A stretch of DNA of 64,000 bases from Nocardia beijingensis NBRC 16342 (GCF_001612785.1 NZ_BDBC01000032.1:62001-126000); one strand, 5' to 3'. Shown: positions 37,247 to 46,816, counted from the first letter of the stretch. Notes: generated from the sequence alone by a model not told the origin. Numbers and translations are program-made.

Positions 37247-38017
37247 TCAGGGGCGGGTGCGGTAGCGGCCAGGGGTGGTGCCGATCAGCTGGGTGAACGC
37301 CGCGATGAAGCTGCTGGGGTTCGCCCAGCCGCAGGCGTGCGCGACGTGGGTCGTGTCGTGTCCGTCGGCGAGTAGTACCAGTGCGTGGTAAATGCGCAGC
37401 TGGGTGCGCCACTCGTAGAAGGTCATGCCGAGTTCGTTGTGGAACAGGCGGCTGAGGGTGCGGGCGCTGGCTCCGATGGTGCGCCCGAGGTCGGCCAGGG
37501 ACGTGTTGTCGGCGGGATTGTCGTAGAGCATGCGCGCGACGGCTCGCAGTCGGTCGTCGTGGGGTTGCGGCAGCACGAGTGGCTGCTCGTGTGCTTCCTG
37601 GAGTTCGTCGACGAGGACGCGGTGCAGGCGAGCGCGTGCGGCGCGGTCGTGCTCGCGGGGGCCGGTGAGGGTGAGCAGGATTTCCCGGGCGAGGCCGGAG
37701 GCCAGGAACACGGCGGGATGGCCCGGTACGAGCCGGGCCAGGGGCGGGGGGAGGAACACGATCCGCATATCGGTGTCGCCGTGCGCGCGGTGATAGTGCG
37801 TGAAATCGGCGGGAGTCCAGGCGATTCGATTGGCGGGAACGATCGATGTGCCCCGTTCGGTGTGCACCGACAGGACGCCACGGGCCGCGTAGACCAGATG
37901 TCCACGGGCATGCGAATGCGCCGGACTCGTGCCCCCCGACGGCCACAGGTGCACCCCTCCCGACGGCATCAGCCGGGATGTCGGACCGGTCCGGGGAAGT
38001 TGGCGGCCAACGGGCAT
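37247..38017 (-). CDS. AraC-family transcriptional regulator
   Basis: 256 residues. N-terminal cupin-like sensor (SHARGHLVYAARG) and a C-terminal pair of helix-turn-helices (SLADLGRTIGASARTLSRLF and HVAHACGWANPSSFIAAF). It is convergent with the P450 and divergent from the oxidoreductase at 38135, its most probable target. Confidence 0.93.
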   Translation of the reverse strand: MPVGRQLPRTGPTSRLMPSGGVHLWPSGGTSPAHSHARGHLVYAARGVLSVHTERGTSIVPANRIAWTPADFTHYHRAHGDTDMRIVFLPPPLARLVPGHPAVFLASGLAREILLTLTGPREHDRAARARLHRVLVDELQEAHEQPLVLPQPHDDRLRAVARMLYDNPADNTSLADLGRTIGASARTLSRLFHNELGMTFYEWRTQLRIYHALVLLADGHDTTHVAHACGWANPSSFIAAFTQLIGTTPGRYRTRP

Positions 38018-38134
38018 GAGTTGGCATTCTATCGGTGGTCGGCCGCACGGTCTCCCGGCGACAGTGGACGCATGCGTGATGTTCTTCGATCAGACGGCAC
38101 CGTCGACGCCAGGCGGTACGCGACGACTACGACG

Positions 38135-39112
38135 ATGCGGGCGGCGGTATGCGTCCGGGCGGGCGGCCCGGAGGTGCTGGAGCTCCGTGAGCTGCCGGTA
38201 CCGGGGGTGCGGGAGGGCTGGAGCCTGGTGCGGGTGCAGGGCGCGGGCTTGAACCGCTCGGAGCTGAGAACCCGGCAAGGGCATTCCCCGAATGTGAGGT
38301 TCCCGCGTGTGCTCGGAATCGAGTGCGTAGGAATCGTGGAAGGCTCGACCGACCCCACGTTGCCGGTCGGCACGACCGTCGCGGCGGTGATGGGTGAGAT
38401 GGGCCGGGAGTTCGACGGCGGCTATGCCGAGTACGCGTTGTTGCCGAATGCGCTGCTTATGCCGGTCACCACCACGTTGCCGTGGGAGGTGCTGGCCGCG
38501 CTACCCGAGACATACCTGACCGCGCAGGGCGCGCTGGACGCGCTGGGGGTCGCACCGGATGCCAGAGGGCGGTTGCTGATTCGTGGCGGGACCTCGTCGG
38601 TGGGGATGGCCGCCGCGTCGATCGCCTCAGGGTGTGGCATGGAGATCGCGGCCACGACTCGGCGGCACGGCAAGATCGACGCGATGGCCGCGGCCGGCGT
38701 CGACCACGTGCTGCTCGACGGCGGTGGCTCGCTGGCGGCGAGCGTGCACGCGGTCTGGCCCGAGGGGCCGGATTTCGTGCTGGATCTGGTCGGGGCTCGC
38801 ACGGCGATGGACTCGGTGCGCCTGGTCCGCCTGGGCGGGACGGTGTGCGTGGCCGGTTCGCTGAGTGGGTGGCTGATCTCGGATTTCGAACCGATAGCGA
38901 TGATCCCGTCCGGGACGAAGCTCACGGCTTTCCACAGCGACACCATCAAAGGCAGCGCGGGCGCCACCGTACTGCAGCGGGTGGTCCACGCGGTCGAGGC
39001 CGGTGTCTATCGACCCAACCTCGACCGCGTTTTCGCTTTGGACGACATCGTCGCTGCCCACCGGTATATGGAAGACAACCGAGCCACCGGAAAGGTCGTC
39101 GTGGTGCCTTGA
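38135..39112 (+). CDS. Zinc-independent alcohol dehydrogenase / quinone oxidoreductase-like
   Basis: 325 residues from the ATG at 38135. An in-frame ATG at 38072 would add 21 residues that lie outside the fold, and neither start has a clear ribosome site. Medium-chain reductase: N-terminal GroES-like domain (RAAVCVRAGGPEVLEL), a Rossmann motif GGTSSVGMAAAS, and no structural-zinc Cys cluster. Probably an NADPH:quinone or enone reductase controlled by the divergent AraC gene. No link to the PKS is evident. Confidence 0.85.
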   Translation: MRAAVCVRAGGPEVLELRELPVPGVREGWSLVRVQGAGLNRSELRTRQGHSPNVRFPRVLGIECVGIVEGSTDPTLPVGTTVAAVMGEMGREFDGGYAEYALLPNALLMPVTTTLPWEVLAALPETYLTAQGALDALGVAPDARGRLLIRGGTSSVGMAAASIASGCGMEIAATTRRHGKIDAMAAAGVDHVLLDGGGSLAASVHAVWPEGPDFVLDLVGARTAMDSVRLVRLGGTVCVAGSLSGWLISDFEPIAMIPSGTKLTAFHSDTIKGSAGATVLQRVVHAVEAGVYRPNLDRVFALDDIVAAHRYMEDNRATGKVVVVP

Positions 39113-39125
39113 GTACTCGCCGGGC

Positions 39126-40580
39126 TCATGGCCGGTTACCGGCAGGTCGGGCGGCGAGCCAGCGCCTGGTCGCGGGAGACATGGTGCACAGCAATCCCGT
39201 GCCGGAGAACAGCAGGACAGTGGCGACGAAGATCAAGTCGCTCGCGCGATTGTCGCCGGTCAGGCTGGCTCCGGCTCCCACCAACCCGACCAGCGTGAGA
39301 ATCCCGGTACCCAGCGCCACGGCGACGCGGCCCGCTCGCTTACGCCGCAAGAGTGCGATCGAGCCGCCGAGCAGCAACAGGGCCATCGTCGTGGAAATCG
39401 CCATGGGCGCGAGCAGTTCGAGCGCGGTCTCACGCAGCGTCTGGCGGTGACCGTATTCGATGTGCGGGGTCGTGAGCTCGTGCACTCCGTTGGCGAGGAT
39501 CACACAGAAGACCAGCCCCATGACGAACGCGACGACGGCGCCGATCCTGGGCACCACACCGGACGGCCGGACGGCATCGTGGATGGGCGTGAGCGGTTGC
39601 AGCGGCGGGAGCTGCTCGGCGCGCCACCGGGGCTCCGAAGGGGGGTTCAGCACGGTCGGGGCCGAACGCGGCCACGGGTCGATCGCCGTGGCCGGGTGGG
39701 CCGAGCGCTGGTTGACGAAAGTCGGCGCGGGCGCCGCGGCGGAAACCTCACCGCGCAGGGCCGCCGCCGCGGCCGCCGCGAAGTCGCCGCAGCCGGCGAA
39801 TCGTTCGTCGCGATGTTTGGCCATCGCGCGGGCGATCACCTCGTCCAGGCGCCGTGGCAGCTCCGGCCGGATGTCGCTCAGGCGCGGCACCGGCTTGGCG
39901 ATGTGCCCGGCGACGATTTGGCCGGGGTTGGTCGAGGGGAACGGTGTTTGCCCCGCCAGCATCGTGTAGAGGGTGCAGCCGAGGGAGTATTGATCGGCGC
40001 GATGATCGATCGGCTCACCGGACAGTTGCTCGGGTGAGGCGTAGGCGAGTGTGGCGGTGAACGTTCCGGTCGCCGTCAGTTTGGTATCGGCGTCCAACAG
40101 TCGCGCGATACCGAAATCGGTGAGCACGGCGCGTGTCTCGCGACCGGCTTCCGGCTCGGCGATCAGGATGTTGGCCGGTTTGATGTCGCGATGCAGCACA
40201 CCTCGGCTGTGGGCGTAGTCCAGCGCCTTCGCCGTGTCGCCGACGATCTGCACGACCTGTTCCGGGCGGGTTGCCCGTGGATCGAGCCGGGCGGCGTCGG
40301 TGCCGCGGACGTACTGCATGGAAATCCACAGGTGCCCGTCCTGGGTGCCGCGGTCATAGACACCGACGATGCCCGGATGTTCCAAGCGGGCAACGACATT
40401 GGCCTCCTGCTCGAATCGTCTGCGCAGCTCCTCGTCCTCGGACACCGCGCGATTGAGCAGTTTGAGCGCCACCAGCCGCGGCAGACGCGGGTGCCGGGCC
40501 AGATACACCGTGCCCATGCCGCCTTGCCCGAGCACACCTTCGATCACGTAGCCGGCGAACGACTCGTGCTGCCTCAACAC
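39126..40580 (-). CDS. Membrane-anchored Ser/Thr protein kinase (PknB family)
   Basis: 484 residues. Kinase domain 1 to about 265: GQGGMGTVYLA loop, ALKLL lysine, HRDIKPANIL, DFGIAR, YASPEQ. A Pro-rich juxtamembrane stretch is followed by four hydrophobic segments (about 345-475). The usual PASTA sensor is absent and the C-terminus is a polytopic bundle. It stands between the oxidoreductase and the KS-ACP module. A regulatory role for the cluster is possible but not shown. Confidence 0.93.
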   Translation of the reverse strand: MLRQHESFAGYVIEGVLGQGGMGTVYLARHPRLPRLVALKLLNRAVSEDEELRRRFEQEANVVARLEHPGIVGVYDRGTQDGHLWISMQYVRGTDAARLDPRATRPEQVVQIVGDTAKALDYAHSRGVLHRDIKPANILIAEPEAGRETRAVLTDFGIARLLDADTKLTATGTFTATLAYASPEQLSGEPIDHRADQYSLGCTLYTMLAGQTPFPSTNPGQIVAGHIAKPVPRLSDIRPELPRRLDEVIARAMAKHRDERFAGCGDFAAAAAAALRGEVSAAAPAPTFVNQRSAHPATAIDPWPRSAPTVLNPPSEPRWRAEQLPPLQPLTPIHDAVRPSGVVPRIGAVVAFVMGLVFCVILANGVHELTTPHIEYGHRQTLRETALELLAPMAISTTMALLLLGGSIALLRRKRAGRVAVALGTGILTLVGLVGAGASLTGDNRASDLIFVATVLLFSGTGLLCTMSPATRRWLAARPAGNRP

Positions 40581-40626
40581 CTCTGGCCCCCTTCCACACC
40601 CCGGCCACCCGGACCGCAGGCAGCAT

Positions 40627-40643
40627 AACCGGTACGACCGGTT
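40627..40643. promoter_or_regulatory. Inverted repeat upstream of kinase
   Basis: AACCGGT - ACG - ACCGGTT, perfect seven-base arms, about 47 bases upstream of the kinase start. Candidate operator in the 171-base gap between the kinase and the KS-ACP gene; nothing else is seen in that gap. Confidence 0.35.
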
Positions 40644-40751
40644 CGTCCTGCGTCGAACTTCTCGGCACTCCGACCCGGTCGGCGCTACCGGCGCGACGAG
40701 CCTGGGTGGCAGAGCCGGTCAACCCGCTTCCAGCGCCCGCGCGGTTGCGGC

Positions 40752-43091
40752 TCAGCCGAGCAATTCCCGGCTCAACGCCAGCAATTCAGCGGTCGACAGA
40801 ACTTCCTCCTCCACCGGCGGTCGCGGAGCATCCACCGGCGCCGGGGACCGGTTCGCCGGGCTCGCGGGAGTGAGGCGGACGTCGAGTTCGGCCGCCAGCA
40901 GCTCGACGGTGGGGCAGCCCCAGATGACGGCGGCGGGCACGTCGATGCCGAGTCGTGCGCCGAGGCGGGCCGACAGTTCCACGGCGTGCACCGAGCCGAT
41001 CCCGAGCTGTTCGAAGTTCTGCCGCACGGCTATCCGATCCGGCGCGATACCGACGACTTCGGCGAGTTCGGCGGTGACCAGCGCGGCGAGCTCCGCGACG
41101 CCGGACGCGAAGCCACGTTGCTCCTGGATCGACGCGATCGCCGCCGAGTTCGGCGCGGATACGGTCGATTCGACCGCTTCGGTCGTGACCGACGAAGCGA
41201 CCGGCGCGGCCTGCGGCATTTCAGTCGAATCGTAGGAGGCGATTTCGACGACATCCCATGCAGACGACCCGGGTGCGGTGAGTTCCTCGTCCTGGGCCTG
41301 TGGTCCCGCCCAGTGCCGTTCGCGCTGGAAGGGATAGGTAGGCAGTGACACCGGTCGGCCCGGCGGGTTCACCGCCGCCCAGTCGGGCTCCACGCCGCGC
41401 TCGAACAGCGCGCCCGCCGCGTGCAGCAGGTCGCGGTGGGCCACGGTGCCGGGACGCAGGGCCGCGGCCAGCACCAGACCCAGCACCTCGTTCTCGTCCG
41501 CGTCGGCGTCCTTCGTGGCCCCGTGGAGATAGGCGTCGAGGAATTCGACGACCTGGCACACCTCGTCGACCACCGTCGAAAGGCGATGCCGGAAGGCGGT
41601 TCTCGTGCCAAGAGTGTGCGCGAGGTCGCCCAAGCTGATGTCCGGATGGCCCACGAGATGCGCATGCAGCCGACGCGCGTGCTCCCGCAACGCCGTTTCG
41701 GTGCGGGCCGACAGCACCACCAGTCGCACCGAATCGTCGCTGTCGCCGACCGGAGCGGATTCCGGCGCCGCTTCGGCGATGACGTGGGCGTTGGAGCCGC
41801 CGAAACCGAACGCGCTCACCGCGGCACGCGCGGGACCGTCGTGCTGCGGCCACGCCATCTCGGTGTCGGCCACGCGCACACCCGTCGCGGCGGGATCGAA
41901 CTCCGGGGGCGCATGATGGAAGTGCAGGCTGCGCGGGATCCGGCGATGCGACAGAGCCAGCGCGACTTTCACCAATCCGGCCATGCCCGCGGCCGCTTCG
42001 GTGTGCCCGATGTTGGTTTTGATCGAGCCGACGATCAGCGGCGCGCCGGAATCTCTTCCGGTGCCGTAAACGTCTGCCAGCGCGGACAATTCGGCGCGGT
42101 CACCGACGGCGGTGCCGGTGCCGTGCGCCTCGACGTAGTCGATCGTCGACGGGTCCACTCCCGCTCGCGCGCAGGCCCGCCGCAGCAGCTGCCGCTGCCC
42201 GTCGGCGCTGCTGGCGGGCATGGAGCGCTGCCTGCCGTTGTTGTTGGTGGCGCTGCCGAGCAGGGTGCAGTAGACGCGGTCGCCGTCGCGCAGCGCTTGC
42301 CGCAGCGGCTTGAGCACCACGACCGCCCCGCCTTCGCCGCGCACGTAGCCGTCGGCGGAGGCGTCGAAGGTGTGTGAGCGGCCGCGGGCGGACAGCACGC
42401 CCAGCGCGGACAATCCGATCGTGGTCTCCGGGATCAGGTTCAGGTGCACGCCACCGGCGACGGCCAGCGCGGCATCACCGGTCCGCAACGCCTGGCAGGC
42501 CAGGTGCACCGCGACCAGCGATCCGGCGCAGGAGGCGTTGACGGTCATGCTCGGCCCGTCGAAACCCAGGAAGTACGACACCCGGTTGGCGATCACGCCC
42601 TCGACATCCCCGGTGCTGGTGAACGGGGTGATGGCGGCGGCGCCCCTGGCGAGTTTGACGGCGCGGTAGTCGTTGAATTTGTTGGCGAAATACACGCCGG
42701 TGTTCCGAACCCGCTCGGGCCGGATCGCCGCGTCTTCGAATGCCTCCCAGGCCAATTCCAGCGCCAAGCGTTGCTGCGGATCCATGTCGGCGGCCTCGCG
42801 CGGAGTGATTCCGAAGAATTCGGCGTCGAAACCGGCGACGTCGGCCACGTATCCGCCCGCGACCGACACCGTCTTGCCCGCCGCGGCGCGATCGCGGGCG
42901 CGGTGGTCGCCGGACCAGCGGCCGGGCGGCGGCTCGTCGGCGACGGCGTCGGTCTCCTCGATCAGCAACCGCCACAACGCTTCCGGGGAGTCGGCGCCGC
43001 CGGCGAAGCGACAGCTCATGCCGATCACGGCGATCGGTTCCGCGCCGTCGCGGTCCGGCTGCGCGCGGGCGTGCCGCTTGGTCTTCTTCAC
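40752..43091 (-). CDS. Discrete AT-less PKS module, KS-ACP
   Basis: 779 residues from the GTG at 43091, chosen for the AGGTGA just upstream and because the basic leader then runs straight into the KS. KS about 20-445: active site NASCAGSL (in place of the usual DTACSSSL), EAHGTGT and KTNIGH all present, so it can condense. The post-KS linker with a PTYPFQRERHW motif and no AT leads to an ACP near residue 670 with LGIGSVHAVEL, the phosphopantetheine Ser following Gly instead of Asp. The acidic/Leu-rich C-terminal tail (ELLALSRELLG) looks like a docking helix. It would need the trans-AT and probably contributes a loading or first step of the assembly line. Confidence 0.88.
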   Translation of the reverse strand: MKKTKRHARAQPDRDGAEPIAVIGMSCRFAGGADSPEALWRLLIEETDAVADEPPPGRWSGDHRARDRAAAGKTVSVAGGYVADVAGFDAEFFGITPREAADMDPQQRLALELAWEAFEDAAIRPERVRNTGVYFANKFNDYRAVKLARGAAAITPFTSTGDVEGVIANRVSYFLGFDGPSMTVNASCAGSLVAVHLACQALRTGDAALAVAGGVHLNLIPETTIGLSALGVLSARGRSHTFDASADGYVRGEGGAVVVLKPLRQALRDGDRVYCTLLGSATNNNGRQRSMPASSADGQRQLLRRACARAGVDPSTIDYVEAHGTGTAVGDRAELSALADVYGTGRDSGAPLIVGSIKTNIGHTEAAAGMAGLVKVALALSHRRIPRSLHFHHAPPEFDPAATGVRVADTEMAWPQHDGPARAAVSAFGFGGSNAHVIAEAAPESAPVGDSDDSVRLVVLSARTETALREHARRLHAHLVGHPDISLGDLAHTLGTRTAFRHRLSTVVDEVCQVVEFLDAYLHGATKDADADENEVLGLVLAAALRPGTVAHRDLLHAAGALFERGVEPDWAAVNPPGRPVSLPTYPFQRERHWAGPQAQDEELTAPGSSAWDVVEIASYDSTEMPQAAPVASSVTTEAVESTVSAPNSAAIASIQEQRGFASGVAELAALVTAELAEVVGIAPDRIAVRQNFEQLGIGSVHAVELSARLGARLGIDVPAAVIWGCPTVELLAAELDVRLTPASPANRSPAPVDAPRPPVEEEVLSTAELLALSRELLG

Positions 43092-43198
43092 GCTACTCAC
43101 CTGCCCGCGATCCACCGACCGTGCACTCGCGCAACAGGCGGTGCGGTGAATCTGCCGATCTTGTTGTGGGGTCGGGACATGTGCCGGAGACTTTACCT

Positions 43199-43702
43199 GT
43201 GCTGTTTTCCGAACGCCCCGTTTTCGCTCGGGTGACGTCCGCGCTGGGGGGCGAGGCACGGCGTCGAGAACTATTCCGTTTCGCTTCCGTCGGTCTCGCG
43301 GCGTTCACGCTGGACACCGCCGTGTTCCTGACCTTGAAGAGCACCGTGCTCGAGCCGCATCCGGTCACCGCGAAGGTGGTCGCGGTACTGGCGGCGATCA
43401 CGCTGTCGTATGTGCTCAACAAGCAGTGGTCCTTCGACGGGCGCGGTGGGCGGCGCGGCCATCACGAAGCCGCGCTGTTCTACCTGGTGAGTTTCCTGGC
43501 CGTCGCGATCAACACCGCGCCGCTGTGGGTGTCGCGGTATGTGCTGCATCTCGAGGTGCCCGAGGTGTCCCGCTTCACCCAGAACGTAGCCGACTTCGTG
43601 GCCGCCCAGCTGATCGGCACCGCGCTGGGCATGGTGTTCCGGTTCTGGGCTTTCGTGCGGGTGGTGTTCCCCGACCAGGTCCAGCCGCCCGGCCCGGGGT
43701 GA
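43199..43702 (+). CDS. GtrA-like membrane protein
   Basis: 167 residues from GTG 43199; in-frame GTGs at 43181 and 43121 are alternatives. Four hydrophobic segments with the GtrA signature: RFASVGLAAFTLDTAVFL and ALLSYVLNKQWSF-like (observed TLSYVLNKQWSF). GtrA proteins move or present polyprenyl-phosphate-linked sugars for cell-surface glycosylation. It is divergent from the KS-ACP gene. It may work with the GT2/GT87 pair or be unrelated backbone. Confidence 0.85.
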   Translation: MLFSERPVFARVTSALGGEARRRELFRFASVGLAAFTLDTAVFLTLKSTVLEPHPVTAKVVAVLAAITLSYVLNKQWSFDGRGGRRGHHEAALFYLVSFLAVAINTAPLWVSRYVLHLEVPEVSRFTQNVADFVAAQLIGTALGMVFRFWAFVRVVFPDQVQPPGPG

Positions 43703-43826
43703 GAGTTCCGCTCACCTTGATGACAACCCTGTCGCGGGTGATCGCGCACCGTGCGGGTCGCATCGCCTCGCCGCGACACCCTGTCGGGACGTTTGCCCCC
43801 GCCGCGCGGGTGGTAGGAAAGGGAGC

Positions 43827-45188
43827 GTGTCCGCAACTGGCGAAGGATTCGACCCGAACAGAAACTCCCGCGCGGTGTCGGAAGTGGTGGAGCTGGTCAG
43901 CACGCTGATCCGCTTCGACACCTCCAATACCGGCGACCTGGCCACCACCAAAGGCGAGCGCGAGTGTGCGCAGTGGGTGGCCGACCAACTGCATCAAGCG
44001 GGGTATGTCACCGAGTACGTCGAGTCCGGCGCGGACGGGCGCGGCAATGTCTTCGCGCGGCTTGAGGGCGCCGACCCCAGCCGCGGCGCGCTGATGATCC
44101 ACGGCCATCTGGACGTGGTGCCCGCCGAGGCCTCCGACTGGAGCGTGCACCCGTTCTCCGGAGCGGTGCGCGACGGCTACGTGTGGGGTCGCGGCGCGAT
44201 CGACATGAAGGACATGGTGGGGATGGCGCTGGCGGTGGCCCGCCAGTTCAAGCTCGAGGGCACGGTGCCGCCGCGCGATCTGGTGTTCGCCTTCCTCGCC
44301 GACGAGGAGAACGGCGGCAAGTGGGGCTCACAGTGGCTGGTGGACAACCGCCCCGACCTGTTCGACGGCGTCACCGAGGCGGTGGGGGAGGTCGGCGGGT
44401 TCTCGCTGACCGTGCCGCGGCCCGACGGCACCGAACGCAGGCTCTATCTGGTGGAGACCGCCGAGAAGGGCCTGGGTTGGATGCGGTTGCGCGCCAAGGC
44501 TCGTGCCGGCCACGGCTCGTTCCTGCACGAGGACAACGCGGTCACCATCCTCGCCGACGCGGTGGCGCGGCTGGGCAAACACACCTTTCCGCTGGTGCTG
44601 TCGGATTCGGTGGCCGCGTTCCTGGCCGCCGTCGCCGAGGAGACGGGTCTGGAATTCGATCCGACCAGCCCCGACATCGAGGGCCAGCTGGCCAAGCTGG
44701 GCACCATCTCCCGCATCATCGGCGCGACGCTGCGTGACACGGCCAATCCCACCATGCTGCAGGCCGGGTACAAGGCCAACGTGATCCCGCAGACCGCCGA
44801 AGCGGTGGTGGACTGCCGCGTGGTGCCCGGACGGCAGGCGGCGTTCGAGCGGGAGGTGGACGAGCTGATCGGTCCCGACGTCGAACGCGAGTGGATCACC
44901 AAGCTCGACTCCTACGAGACGACCTTCGACGGCGATCTGGTCGACGCGATGAACAACGCCGTGCTGGCCCATGATCCGCGTGGCCGCACCGTGCCCTACA
45001 TGCTCTCCGGTGGCACCGACGCGAAGGCGTTCGCGCGTCTGGGTATTCGCTGCTTCGGTTTCGCGCCGTTGCAGCTGCCGCCGGAGCTGGACTTCACCGC
45101 ACTGTTCCACGGCGTCGATGAGCGGGTGCCGGTGGAGGCCCTCGAATTCGGCACCCGCGTGCTGGAACACTTCCTGTTGCACAGCTGA
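43827..45188 (+). CDS. M20 family metallopeptidase (DapE2-like)
   Basis: 453 residues from GTG with an ideal AAAGGGAG upstream. Zinc ligand motifs MIHGHLDVVPA, GRGAIDMKDM and ADEENGG are present, with a dimerisation domain around 210-330 and GGTDAKAF near the end. Equivalent in length and neighbourhood to Rv2141c of M. tuberculosis, as I recall it. It cleaves an N-acyl or peptide bond; natural substrate unknown. Confidence 0.93.
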   Translation: MSATGEGFDPNRNSRAVSEVVELVSTLIRFDTSNTGDLATTKGERECAQWVADQLHQAGYVTEYVESGADGRGNVFARLEGADPSRGALMIHGHLDVVPAEASDWSVHPFSGAVRDGYVWGRGAIDMKDMVGMALAVARQFKLEGTVPPRDLVFAFLADEENGGKWGSQWLVDNRPDLFDGVTEAVGEVGGFSLTVPRPDGTERRLYLVETAEKGLGWMRLRAKARAGHGSFLHEDNAVTILADAVARLGKHTFPLVLSDSVAAFLAAVAEETGLEFDPTSPDIEGQLAKLGTISRIIGATLRDTANPTMLQAGYKANVIPQTAEAVVDCRVVPGRQAAFEREVDELIGPDVEREWITKLDSYETTFDGDLVDAMNNAVLAHDPRGRTVPYMLSGGTDAKAFARLGIRCFGFAPLQLPPELDFTALFHGVDERVPVEALEFGTRVLEHFLLHS

Positions 45189-45210
45189 TCCGATCCGGAA
45201 GAGAGGTTTC

Positions 45211-45744
45211 ATGACCTACAACCCCTACGACGCGCTTCCGCAGGTGCCGTCGTTCACACTCACCTCCGATGACGTCACCGACGGGCAGCCGTTCAAGAAC
45301 GAGCAGGTCAGCGGCATCTTCGGGGCGGGAGGCCAGGACATCTCCCCGCAGCTGTCGTGGTCGGGCTTCCCTGCGGAGACCAAGAGCTTCGCGGTGACGG
45401 TGTACGACCCCGACGCGCCCACCGCCTCCGGCTTCTGGCACTGGGTCGTCGCCGACATCCCCGTCAGCGCGACCTCCCTGCCCGCGGGCGCGGGAAGCGG
45501 CGAGGAGGGCGGCGCGATGCCGACCGGTTCGATCACCCTGCGCAACGACGGCGGCTTCCACGGCTTCGTCGGCGCGGCGCCGCCGCCCGGTCACGGCCCG
45601 CACCGCTACTTCATCGTCGTGCACGCCGTGGACGTCGAAAGCCTGGGCATCGACGAGAACGCCAGCCCCGCCTACCTGGGCTTCAACCTGTTCTCCCACA
45701 CGCTGGCTCGCGCGACCCTGGTCGCCACCTACGAGCAGAAGTAG
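45211..45744 (+). CDS. Phosphatidylethanolamine-binding protein family (YbhB/TB18.6-like)
   Basis: 177 residues, GAGAGG upstream. PEBP signatures DPDAPTASGFWHWV and GPHRYFIVVHAVD form the anion-binding pocket. It follows the M20 gene as in mycobacteria (Rv2140c next to Rv2141c). No signal peptide. Ligand unknown. Confidence 0.95.
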   Translation: MTYNPYDALPQVPSFTLTSDDVTDGQPFKNEQVSGIFGAGGQDISPQLSWSGFPAETKSFAVTVYDPDAPTASGFWHWVVADIPVSATSLPAGAGSGEEGGAMPTGSITLRNDGGFHGFVGAAPPPGHGPHRYFIVVHAVDVESLGIDENASPAYLGFNLFSHTLARATLVATYEQK

Positions 45745-45756
45745 GAATCGCCGCAC

Positions 45757-45785
45757 GTGGCCCCGGGCGAAATGCTCGGGGCCAC
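45757..45785 (+). terminator. Hairpin terminator after PEBP gene
   Basis: Nine-base perfect stem GTGGCCCCG / CGGGGCCAC just after the PEBP stop, no long T run, as is common in actinobacteria. Confidence 0.7.
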
Positions 45786-45867
45786 AGTGCTTTCCGCAGC
45801 ACGCCGCACCGCTCCTGGAGGGACAATTCACGGGCGCTGATCGGCGCGCGGCGTCCACAATCACCTC

Positions 45868-46272
45868 ATGGATTTCTCCGAAGCGGTGCGAGGCGCGCGC
45901 CTGCTCGCCGCCGACATCGAAAGGTCCCTCGGCTTCTCGGCGGATGTCGACACCGAATACCCCGAAGGGTGGCGCCGCTTCCACGAGCTGTCGGGTCGTC
46001 CGGCCCCGAAGGCGTGGGTAAGCATTTCGGTGCCGGAGGTCGGCACGACCATTGCCCTCGATCCGAGTGAGCCGGGCAGCGAGACCGCGGAAGAGTTCGC
46101 GATGGAGCTGGTGCAGGTCTTGCAGGACGATATCCAGATTCACCTGCGCGAGCCGTGGCCGAGGGATCCCGCCACGAGCGGCCACGCGCTGGCGGCGACC
46201 GAGCGGGGCTGGCAGAGCACGGTGGATCGCGCCCATCTGGTTCCATATGGTGAACTCGGACCCACGACTTGA
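45868..46272 (+). CDS. Hypothetical protein
   Basis: 134 residues, acidic, with conserved-looking aromatic and Pro motifs (EGWRRFHELSG) but no domain that I recognise. No ribosome site precedes the ATG, so the transcript may be leaderless. Soluble, no signal or membrane segment. Confidence 0.7.
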   Translation: MDFSEAVRGARLLAADIERSLGFSADVDTEYPEGWRRFHELSGRPAPKAWVSISVPEVGTTIALDPSEPGSETAEEFAMELVQVLQDDIQIHLREPWPRDPATSGHALAATERGWQSTVDRAHLVPYGELGPTT

Positions 46273-46390
46273 TCCGACCAGTCGGTATTCCCAGGGGTGA
46301 CGCGTTCTCGGCGCGCCCCGCCTGTCACGGGCGCTACGCTCGCGCTGAACAACCGCCCAAGTAGGGCGCGGGACCGATGAGGGTAAGAAC

Positions 46391-46816
46391 TTGATCATTC
46401 GCACGGAAACGGCCTGGGTGCTGTTCTTCGCCGGGCTCATCTTCCTGTGGGCGCTGGTGCTCGGCATATGGAAGTGGCAGGCGATGACCACCTCGCCGAA
46501 CGGTCTGGCCCACCCCTATGTCGACATCGCCCACCGAGCCGCATTGCTGTACTCGTTCGCGACCGGATTGATCGCGTGGTTCGTCGAACTGTCCGGCTGG
46601 CCGACCGCGGTGAACGCCATCGCGGCAGGAGCAATCATCCTGCTGTTCGTGGTGACGATCGCCAACTACATCCGCCTCGGACTGCAACGCGAGACCGACA
46701 ACCAGATGCGCAACCCGCCACCGTCGATGCGTTTCGTCCTCGCCGCCTTGATCATCGGCGAAATCGGCGGATTCGCCGTACTGTTGGCCGGCTTCGCCGT
46801 GGAGCAGTTGGGGTAG
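46391..46816 (+). CDS. Small four-helix membrane protein
   Basis: 141 residues from TTG (weak GGGTAAG upstream). Four hydrophobic segments at about 8-28, 50-70, 73-95 and 115-135. Function unknown. Convergent with the HTH regulator, separated by 44 bases. Confidence 0.7.
   Translation: MIIRTETAWVLFFAGLIFLWALVLGIWKWQAMTTSPNGLAHPYVDIAHRAALLYSFATGLIAWFVELSGWPTAVNAIAAGAIILLFVVTIANYIRLGLQRETDNQMRNPPPSMRFVLAALIIGEIGGFAVLLAGFAVEQLG

Noticed and set aside
40752..43091. Reading the KS as inactive because of NASCAGSL
   Set aside because: The catalytic Cys and both His motifs are present; only the neighbours differ from the common motif.
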